Source: Aromatoleum toluolicum
GTDB taxonomy: Bacteria; Pseudomonadota; Gammaproteobacteria; Burkholderiales; Rhodocyclaceae
DNA: 64,000 nt
Direction of reading: 5' to 3'
Assembly (NCBI RefSeq): GCF_012911005.2
Contig: NZ_WTVS01000011.1
Location: 46,733 to 110,732, forward strand
The notes under the pieces are model-generated. The model ran no database searches and was not told the origin of the DNA. It saw only the letters and a list, made by a program, of their open reading frames with translations. Position 1 is the stretch's first letter; each line of letters opens with the position of its first letter. The translations under genes were made by a program, and so were the position numbers. This document shows, in pieces, positions 58,333 to 64,000 of the stretch.

Positions 58333-59460
58333 ATGGGAAGCGCTCTGATGGTCGAGGAAGCTTGCCTCGCGCCCGGCATCGACAGCCGGGCCCCGAAGGT
58401 GTGCTTCTTCGAGGACTGCAACAAGGACTCGGTGCCGCTCGTGGGGGGCAAGTGCGCCTCGCTCGGCGAGCTGATCAACGCCGGCGTGCGGGTGCCGCCC
58501 GGCTTCGCCCTGACCACCGCCGGCTACGGGCAATTCATGCGTGACGCCGGGATCCAGGACGACGTGAACGGGCTGCTGCAGGGGCTCGACCACGACGACA
58601 TGGACAAGCTCGAGACCGCTTCCCGCACCATTCGCGACATGATCGAGTCGCGGCCGATCTCGATCGAGCTGGAGGACCTGATCGCGGAGGCCTACCGCAA
58701 GCTGTCGGTGCGCTGCTACCTGCCGGCAGTGCCGGTGGCGGTGCGCTCCAGCGCGACGGCCGAGGACCTGCCGGGCGCGAGCTTCGCCGGGCAGCAGGAC
58801 ACCTACCTGTGGATCCGCGGCATCGACGACGTGATGCACCACGTGCGCAAGTGCATCTCCAGCCTGTACACCGCACGCGCCATCGCCTACCGCATCCGCA
58901 TGGGCTTCCCGCACGAGCAGGTGGCGATCAGCGTGGGCGTGCAGAAGATGGCGAACGCCTATACCGCGGGGGTGATGTTCACGCTGCATCCCTCCACCGG
59001 GGATCGGTCGGTCATCGTGATCGACTCGAACTTCGGCTTCGGCGAATCGGTGGTGTCGGGCGAGGTGACGCCGGACAACTTCGTGGTCAACAAGGTCACG
59101 CTGGACATCATCGACCGCACGATCTCGACCAAGACGGTCTGCTACACGGCCGACCTCAAGCTGCAGCGCTCGGTCGCGATGGAGGTGCCGGTCGAGCGCC
59201 AGAACATCCAGTCGATCCTCGACGACGAGATCACCGAGCTCGCGTGGATGGCCAAGAAGATCGAGAAGCACTACGGCCGTCCGATGGACATCGAGTGGGC
59301 GATCGACAAGAACCTGCCGGCCGGCGGCAACGTTTTCATCCTGCAGGCCCGTCCCGAGACCATCTGGAGCAACAGGCAGAAGGCGCCGGCGACGACCGGG
59401 GCGACTTCGGCGATGGATTACATCGTCTCGAATCTGCTCGTCGGCAAGCGTCTGGCCTGA
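58333..59460 (+). CDS. ppsB: Phenylphosphate synthase, protein 2 (ATP-binding subunit)
   Basis: The 375-residue protein matches the N-terminal ATP-binding half of PEP synthase: GGKCASLGELINAGVRVPPGF near the start, VAVRSSATAEDLPGASFAGQ in the middle, and FILQARPET at the end. It splits ATP and phosphorylates H569 of PpsA. It has no histidine-carrying domain, so it cannot work alone. Size (about 41 kDa) agrees with the 40-kDa protein 2 of T. aromatica. The ATG at 58333 follows GGGAGA; ppsC begins 13 bases after its stop. Confidence 0.93.
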   Translation: MGSALMVEEACLAPGIDSRAPKVCFFEDCNKDSVPLVGGKCASLGELINAGVRVPPGFALTTAGYGQFMRDAGIQDDVNGLLQGLDHDDMDKLETASRTIRDMIESRPISIELEDLIAEAYRKLSVRCYLPAVPVAVRSSATAEDLPGASFAGQQDTYLWIRGIDDVMHHVRKCISSLYTARAIAYRIRMGFPHEQVAISVGVQKMANAYTAGVMFTLHPSTGDRSVIVIDSNFGFGESVVSGEVTPDNFVVNKVTLDIIDRTISTKTVCYTADLKLQRSVAMEVPVERQNIQSILDDEITELAWMAKKIEKHYGRPMDIEWAIDKNLPAGGNVFILQARPETIWSNRQKAPATTGATSAMDYIVSNLLVGKRLA

Positions 59461-59473
59461 GGAGGACTCAACC

Positions 59474-60142
59474 GTGATCGTACGCAACTGGATGCAAGCC
59501 AACCCCGCGGTGCTCGGCAGCAACACGCTGCTGTCGGAAGCGAAGCGGATCCTCTCCGAAACCAACCTGCATGCGCTGCCGGTCGTCGATGACGGCCGCC
59601 TGCGCGGACTGATCACTCGCGCCGGCTGCCTTCGCGCCGCCCACGCCGCGATTCGCAGCCAGAGTCCGGACGAGCTGAACTACTTCTCGAACCACGTGAA
59701 GGTGAAGGACGTCATGGTGCGTAACCCGGCCACCATCGATGCCAACGACACGATGGAACGCTGCCTGCAGGTCGGCCAGCAAGCCGGTGTCGGCCAATTG
59801 CCGGTGATGGATGACGGCCACGTCGTCGGGATGATCTCGGCGATCGAGATGTTCTCGCTCGCGGCGCACTTCCTCGGCGCATGGGAGCGGCGCAGCGGCG
59901 TGACGCTAGCGCCTACGCGCATCGGCCCCGGCACGATCGGCCGCATCGCCGACATCGTCGAGGGTACCGGCGCGGAAGTGCATGCGATCTATCCCATCAG
60001 CCTCGGCCCGAAGGGCGTCGCGAGCGGTGACCAGGAGCGCAAGGTCATCGTCCGCTTCCATCACGCCGATACCGCCGAAGTCACGCGCGCGCTCACTGCC
60101 GCCGGCTACGAGGTCATCGAGTCGGTGCAGGCCACGCACTGA
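59474..60142 (+). CDS. ppsC: Phenylphosphate synthase, protein 3 (two CBS domains)
   Basis: The 222-residue protein contains two CBS domains (residues about 1-60 and 75-140; MVRNPATIDANDTMERCL in the second) and a C-terminal ACT-like segment. In T. aromatica protein 3 (24 kDa) stimulates phenylphosphate synthase activity but is not strictly catalytic. A GTG start at 59474 follows GGAGGA. CBS pairs often bind adenine nucleotides, so it may match activity to energy state, which is inference. Confidence 0.92.
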   Translation: MIVRNWMQANPAVLGSNTLLSEAKRILSETNLHALPVVDDGRLRGLITRAGCLRAAHAAIRSQSPDELNYFSNHVKVKDVMVRNPATIDANDTMERCLQVGQQAGVGQLPVMDDGHVVGMISAIEMFSLAAHFLGAWERRSGVTLAPTRIGPGTIGRIADIVEGTGAEVHAIYPISLGPKGVASGDQERKVIVRFHHADTAEVTRALTAAGYEVIESVQATH

Positions 60143-60188
60143 TTCCCGTCACTTTCAAATCCCGCTTTCCCGCCAAGGAGTCATCCGA

Positions 60189-61610
60189 ATGGATCTGAGA
60201 TATTTCATCAATCAGTGCGCCGAAGCCCATGAACTGAAGCGCGTCACGACCGAGGTCGACTGGAATCTGGAGCTGTCGCACGTTTCCAAGCTGACCGAGG
60301 AGAAGAAAGGCCCGGCGCTGCTGTTCGAGAGCGTCAAGGGCTATGACACACCGGTGTTCACGGGCGCCTTCGCGACGACCAAGCGCCTCGCGATCATGCT
60401 GGGCCTGCCCCACGACCTGACGCTGTGCCAGTCGGCGCAGCAGTGGATGAAGAAGACGATCACCTCCGAGGGCCTGATCAAGGCGAAGGAAGTGAAGGAC
60501 GGCCCGGTGCTGGAAAACGTGCTGACCGGCGACAAGGTCGATCTGAACATGTTCCCGGTGCCGAAGTTCTTCCCGCTCGACGGCGGGCGCTACATCGGCA
60601 CGATGGTGTCGGTGGTGCTGAAGGACCCCGAAACGGGCGAGGTGAACCTCGGCACCTACCGCATGCAGATGCTCGACGACAAGCGCTGCGGCGTGCAGAT
60701 CCTGCCCGGCAAGCGCGGCGAGCGGATCATGAAGAAGTACGCCAAGATGGGCAAGAAGATGCCCGCGGCGGCGATCATCGGCTGCGACCCGCTGATCTTC
60801 ATGGCCGGCACGCTGATGCACAAGGGAGCGTCCGACTACGACATCACCGGCACGGTGCGCGGCCAGCAGTCCGAGTTCCTGATGGCGCCGCTGACCGGGC
60901 TGCCGGTGCCGGCGGGTGCTGAGATCGTCCTCGAGGGCGAGATCGACCCGAACAACTTCCTGCCGGAAGGCCCGTTCGCGGAATACACCGGTTACTACAC
61001 CGACGAGCTGCATAAGCCGATCCCGAAGCCGGTGCTGGAAGTGCAGCAGATCCTGCACCGCAACAACCCCATCCTGTGGGCGACCGGCCAGGGCCGGCCG
61101 GTGACCGACGTGCATATGCTGCTCGCCTTCACGCGCACGGCCACCTTGTGGACGGAGCTCGAGCAGATGCGCATCCCGGGCGTGCAGTCGGTGTGCGTGC
61201 TGCCCGAATCGGCGGGACGTTTCTGGACGGTGGTGTCGTTGAAGCAGGCCTATCCCGGCCATTCGCGTCAGGTCGCGGACGCCGTGCTCGGAACGAACAC
61301 CGGCAACTACGGCATGAAGGGCGTCATCACGGTCGATGAGGACATCCAGGCTGACGACCTGCAGCGCGTGTTCTGGGCGCTGTCGTGCCGCTACGACCCG
61401 ATGCGCGGCACCGAACTCATCAAGCGCGGGCGCTCGACGCCGCTGGATCCGGCGCTCGACCCCGACTCCGACAAGCTCATGACCTCGCGCATCCTGATGG
61501 ACGCCTGCATTCCGTACGAATGGAAGCAGAAGCCGGTCGAGGCGCGCATGGACGAGGAGACGCTCGCGAAGATCCGCGCGCGCTGGCACGAGTACGGGAT
61601 CGGGATCTGA
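60189..61610 (+). CDS. ppcB: Phenylphosphate carboxylase, beta subunit (UbiD family)
   Basis: The 473-residue protein belongs to the UbiD decarboxylase family and, by order and size (about 53 kDa), matches the beta subunit. The catalytic region EGPFAEYTGYY with E265 corresponds to the UbiD Glu-rich active site. With the alpha subunit it carboxylates phenylphosphate-derived phenolate to 4-hydroxybenzoate with CO2. An AAGGAG site precedes the ATG at 60189. Whether it uses prenylated FMN is not shown by sequence, and no ubiX-like gene is in the window. Confidence 0.93.
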   Translation: MDLRYFINQCAEAHELKRVTTEVDWNLELSHVSKLTEEKKGPALLFESVKGYDTPVFTGAFATTKRLAIMLGLPHDLTLCQSAQQWMKKTITSEGLIKAKEVKDGPVLENVLTGDKVDLNMFPVPKFFPLDGGRYIGTMVSVVLKDPETGEVNLGTYRMQMLDDKRCGVQILPGKRGERIMKKYAKMGKKMPAAAIIGCDPLIFMAGTLMHKGASDYDITGTVRGQQSEFLMAPLTGLPVPAGAEIVLEGEIDPNNFLPEGPFAEYTGYYTDELHKPIPKPVLEVQQILHRNNPILWATGQGRPVTDVHMLLAFTRTATLWTELEQMRIPGVQSVCVLPESAGRFWTVVSLKQAYPGHSRQVADAVLGTNTGNYGMKGVITVDEDIQADDLQRVFWALSCRYDPMRGTELIKRGRSTPLDPALDPDSDKLMTSRILMDACIPYEWKQKPVEARMDEETLAKIRARWHEYGIGI

Positions 61611-61625
61611 AAAGGAAACGGAGAC

Positions 61626-62135
61626 ATGGAAAAGGCCAAGAACATCAAGCTGGTGATCCTCGACGTCGACGGCGTCATGACGGATGGCCGCATCGTCATC
61701 AACGACGAGGGCGTCGAGTCGCGCAACTTCGACATCAAGGACGGCATGGGCGTGATCGTGCTGCAGCTGTGCGGCGTCGAGGTCGCGATCATCACGTCGA
61801 AGAAGTCCGGCGCGGTGCGCCATCGCGCCGAGGAGCTGAAGATCAAGCGCTTCCACGAAGGCATCAAGAAGAAGACCGAGCCCTACGCACAGATGCTCGA
61901 GGAGATGAACATCTCCGACGCCGAGGTCTGCTACGTCGGCGACGACCTCGTGGACCTGTCGATGATGAAACGCGTGGGGCTGCCAGTCGCGGTCTGCGAT
62001 GCGGTCGCGGACGTCAAGGAAGCGGCCGCCTATGTGACGACCGCGCGCGGCGGCTACGGGGCGGTGCGCGAGGTCGCGGAGCTGATCCTCAAGGCACAGG
62101 GCAAGTGGGACGCGATGCTCTCGAAGATCCACTGA
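61626..62135 (+). CDS. ppcD: Phenylphosphate carboxylase, delta subunit (HAD phosphatase-like)
   Basis: The 169-residue protein (about 18 kDa) is a KdsC-like HAD phosphatase. The nucleophile motif is ILDVDGVMTDG with D13 and D15, and motif IV is GDDLVD at residues 105-110. In T. aromatica the 18-kDa delta subunit belongs to this family and is thought to release phosphate from phenylphosphate within the carboxylase. It is located between the two UbiD-like genes, 15 bases after ppcB. Confidence 0.93.
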   Translation: MEKAKNIKLVILDVDGVMTDGRIVINDEGVESRNFDIKDGMGVIVLQLCGVEVAIITSKKSGAVRHRAEELKIKRFHEGIKKKTEPYAQMLEEMNISDAEVCYVGDDLVDLSMMKRVGLPVAVCDAVADVKEAAAYVTTARGGYGAVREVAELILKAQGKWDAMLSKIH

Positions 62136-62171
62136 TTCACCCGAACGACATTCACCAGCAAGGAGATCGAC

Positions 62172-63632
62172 GTGGGAAAGATTTCGGCACCGCGGAGCAA
62201 CCGCGAATTCATCGAGGCGTGCGTCAAGTCCGGCGACGCCGTGCGCATCAAGCAGGAAGTGGATTGGGACAACGAGGCCGGCGCGATCGTGCGCCGCGTG
62301 TGCGAGCTCGGCGAAGCCGCGCCCTTCATGGAGAGCATCAAGGACTACCCGGGTTTCAGCTACTTCGGCGCGCCGCTGTCGACCTACCGGCGCATGGCGA
62401 TCGCGCTGGGCATGGACCCGGCTTCCACCTTGCCGCAGATCGGCGCGGAATACCTCAAGCGCACCAACAGCGAGCCGATTGCGCCGGTCGTCATCGACAA
62501 GCGCGACGCGCCGTGCAAGGAGAACATCCTGCTCGGCGACGACGTCGACCTGTGCAAGCTGCCGGTGCCGCTGGTGCATGACGGCGACGGCGGGCGCTAC
62601 GTCGGCACCTGGCACGGGGTCATCACCAAGCATCCGGTGCGCGGCGACGTGAATTGGGGCATGTACCGCCAGATGATGTGGGACGGCCGCACGATGTCGG
62701 GCGCGGTGTTTCCGTTCTCGGACCTCGGCAAGACGCTGACCGACTACTATCTGCCGCGGGGCGAGGGCTGCCCGTTCGCCACCGCGATCGGCCTGTCGCC
62801 GCTCGCCGCGATGGCCGCGTGCGCGCCCTCCCCGATCCCCGAGCCGGAACTCACCGGCATGCTCGCCGGCGAGGCGGTCCGCTTGGTCAAGTGCGAGACC
62901 AATGACCTCGAAGTGCCGGCCGATGCGGAAATCATCATCGAGGGCATGATCCTGCCCGACTACAAGGTCGAGGAAGGTCCGTTCGGCGAATACACCGGCT
63001 ACCGCACCAGCCCGCGCGACTTCCGCGTGACCTTCCGCGTCGATGCGATCACCTATCGTAACAACGCGACGATGACAATCTCGAACATGGGCGTGCCGCA
63101 GGACGAGGGGCAGCTGCTGCGTTCGTTCTCGCTCGGCCTCGAACTCGAGAAGCTGCTGAAGAGCCAGGGCATCCCGGTGACGGGTGTCTACATGCACCCG
63201 CGCTCGACGCACCACATGATGATCGTCGGCGTGAAGCCGACCTACGCCGGCATCGCGATGCAGATCGCGCAGCTCGCGTTCGGCTCGAAGCTCGGACCGT
63301 GGTTCCACATGGTGATGGTGGTCGACGACCAGACCGACATCTTCAACTGGGACGAGGTCTATCACGCGTTCTGCACGCGCTGCAATCCGGAGCGCGGCAT
63401 CCATGTGTTCAAGAACACGACCGGCACGGCGCTCTACCCGCACGCGACGCCACATGACCGCAAGTACTCGATCGGCTCGCAGGTGCTATTCGACTGCCTG
63501 TGGCCGGTCGATTGGGACAAGACCAACGACGTGCCGACGCTCGTGAGCTTCAAGAACGTCTATCCCAAGAACATCCAGGAACGGGTTCTCAACAGCTGGG
63601 CCGATTACGGCTTCCGCGGCGCGAAGAAATAA
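62172..63632 (+). CDS. ppcA: Phenylphosphate carboxylase, alpha subunit (UbiD family)
   Basis: The 486-residue UbiD-family protein (about 54 kDa) is the paralogue of PpcB and matches the alpha subunit. The active region reads EGPFGEYTGYRTSPR with E273. A GTG start at 62172 follows AGGAG. The two UbiD-like proteins are clearly diverged from each other, so this is an old duplication with separate roles. Alpha/beta letters are assigned from published sizes, from memory. Confidence 0.92.
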   Translation: MGKISAPRSNREFIEACVKSGDAVRIKQEVDWDNEAGAIVRRVCELGEAAPFMESIKDYPGFSYFGAPLSTYRRMAIALGMDPASTLPQIGAEYLKRTNSEPIAPVVIDKRDAPCKENILLGDDVDLCKLPVPLVHDGDGGRYVGTWHGVITKHPVRGDVNWGMYRQMMWDGRTMSGAVFPFSDLGKTLTDYYLPRGEGCPFATAIGLSPLAAMAACAPSPIPEPELTGMLAGEAVRLVKCETNDLEVPADAEIIIEGMILPDYKVEEGPFGEYTGYRTSPRDFRVTFRVDAITYRNNATMTISNMGVPQDEGQLLRSFSLGLELEKLLKSQGIPVTGVYMHPRSTHHMMIVGVKPTYAGIAMQIAQLAFGSKLGPWFHMVMVVDDQTDIFNWDEVYHAFCTRCNPERGIHVFKNTTGTALYPHATPHDRKYSIGSQVLFDCLWPVDWDKTNDVPTLVSFKNVYPKNIQERVLNSWADYGFRGAKK

Positions 63633-63644
63633 GGAGGGGTTGCT

Positions 63645-63902
63645 ATGACTAACAAATGGGAAGTGTTCGTGATGGACCTTGGGGAACTGGCCGAGGGCAA
63701 GGAGCTGGAGCTGACGATCCGCACGCTTAATGACGGGCTGCACAAGTACACCTACCAGCGCGCGAAGGTGGAGGTGTCGAGCAAGCTCGACCAGTTCCCC
63801 GACAGCCTGCAGGTGCGGCTGGGGCGTGGGCAGCTGAGTGACCGTAAGTTCTCGATCCGCGTGATCGAGCGCGTCGAGCGCATGCCGGCGCGGTATCTGT
63901 AA
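63645..63902 (+). CDS. ppcC: Phenylphosphate carboxylase, gamma subunit
   Basis: The 85-residue protein (about 10 kDa) starts MTNKWEVFVMDLGELAEGKE and has no recognised catalytic motif, matching the small gamma subunit that T. aromatica needs for full carboxylase activity. It sits 12 bases after ppcA behind an AAGGAGGGG ribosome site. It is followed by a structured, GC-rich spacer that runs to the window edge. Confidence 0.88.
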   Translation: MTNKWEVFVMDLGELAEGKELELTIRTLNDGLHKYTYQRAKVEVSSKLDQFPDSLQVRLGRGQLSDRKFSIRVIERVERMPARYL

Positions 63903-63951
63903 GTGCTCCCTCCCCTTCAAGGGGGCGGAGGCGGGGTCTCGCGGAGCACCG

Positions 63952-63977
63952 CTCCGCACCGCCGAAGCGGCGGAGCG
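63952..63977. other. Strong hairpin downstream of ppcC
   Basis: GCTCCG-CA-CCGC-CGAA-GCGG-CGGAGC folds into a stem with a 2-base bulge and a CGAA tetraloop. No T run follows before the window edge. It could stabilise the operon transcript or separate ppcC from later genes. A larger GTGCTCC / GGAGCAC pair encloses the preceding 63904-63950 stretch. Confidence 0.6.
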
Positions 63978-64000
63978 AAGCGGAGACTCCCGGGTTGGGG

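Noticed and set aside
60114..63455. 1113-residue open frame on the minus strand across the phenylphosphate carboxylase genes
   Set aside because: It runs opposite to four well-supported genes with good ribosome sites. Its composition is His/Asp/Arg/Val-rich without a recognisable domain, which is typical of antisense frames in GC-rich DNA.

Overview
The window is high-GC DNA with tightly packed, often overlapping genes. The gene content points to a betaproteobacterium of the Rhodocyclales (Thauera / Aromatoleum / Azoarcus group). The strongest marker is a complete anaerobic phenol-activation operon at 56484-63902. Its phosphohistidine falls on residue 569 of PpsA, the position described for the Thauera aromatica enzyme. 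HpnCDE squalene synthesis, a phasin, the Min system, and SelD with tRNA 2-selenouridine synthase fit the same background. No insertion sequences, phage genes or CRISPR arrays were seen, and genus assignment is inference.

Layout. 1-10.2 kb: a glycosyltransferase cut by the window edge; a LysR regulator divergent from a ferredoxin-NADP reductase; a small secreted protein overlapping a stand-alone lipoyl-domain protein; a CHASE-PAS-GGDEF protein; EttA; a secreted metallo-beta-lactamase-fold hydrolase; a cation/proton antiporter. 10.4-17.4 kb: tRNA-Leu(UAG); an ABC ATPase / duplicated FtsX permease / AttH-type lipocalin operon; a periplasmic binding protein overlapping a membrane diguanylate cyclase. 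17.5-24 kb: hpnC-hpnD-hpnE, ybbA divergent from tesA, and selD divergent from mnmH. 24-31 kb: a sigma-54-type two-component system beside a P-loop protein / ABC exporter / alpha-beta hydrolase operon that I cannot match to a described pathway. 31-48 kb: a methyltransferase, a semialdehyde dehydrogenase, an acyl-CoA-ligase/GNAT fusion, a mutarotase, Tex, an ArsC-like protein, an Hsp33 without its zinc cysteines, minCDE, a chemoreceptor with a C-terminal sensor-like region, lysS and mnmC. 48-54 kb: a cytosolic PAS kinase and LuxR-type regulator, a phasin, a PyrR-like phosphoribosyltransferase, an MFS transporter and a flavin-reductase-like protein. 54-64 kb: a phenol-responsive enhancer-binding regulator divergent from ppsABC-ppcBDAC.

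How the genes work together. In the phenol locus, the XylR/DmpR-type regulator (54307-56034) would act at two upstream sites (56166-56181 and 56206-56221) on a near-perfect -24/-12 promoter (56396-56410). PpsABC then phosphorylates phenol with ATP, and PpcABCD carboxylates phenylphosphate to 4-hydroxybenzoate. An FNR-type box lies upstream of the regulator gene, which would tie the pathway to anoxia. A second coherent sigma-54 unit is proposed at 24-31 kb. There a -24/-12 element (30885-30899, minus strand) with overlapping upstream inverted repeats precedes the P-loop/exporter/hydrolase operon, and a histidine kinase and sigma-54 response regulator follow on the same strand. This is the best candidate for an undescribed system in the window. 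Nothing here was checked against a database; all calls come from reading the sequence.
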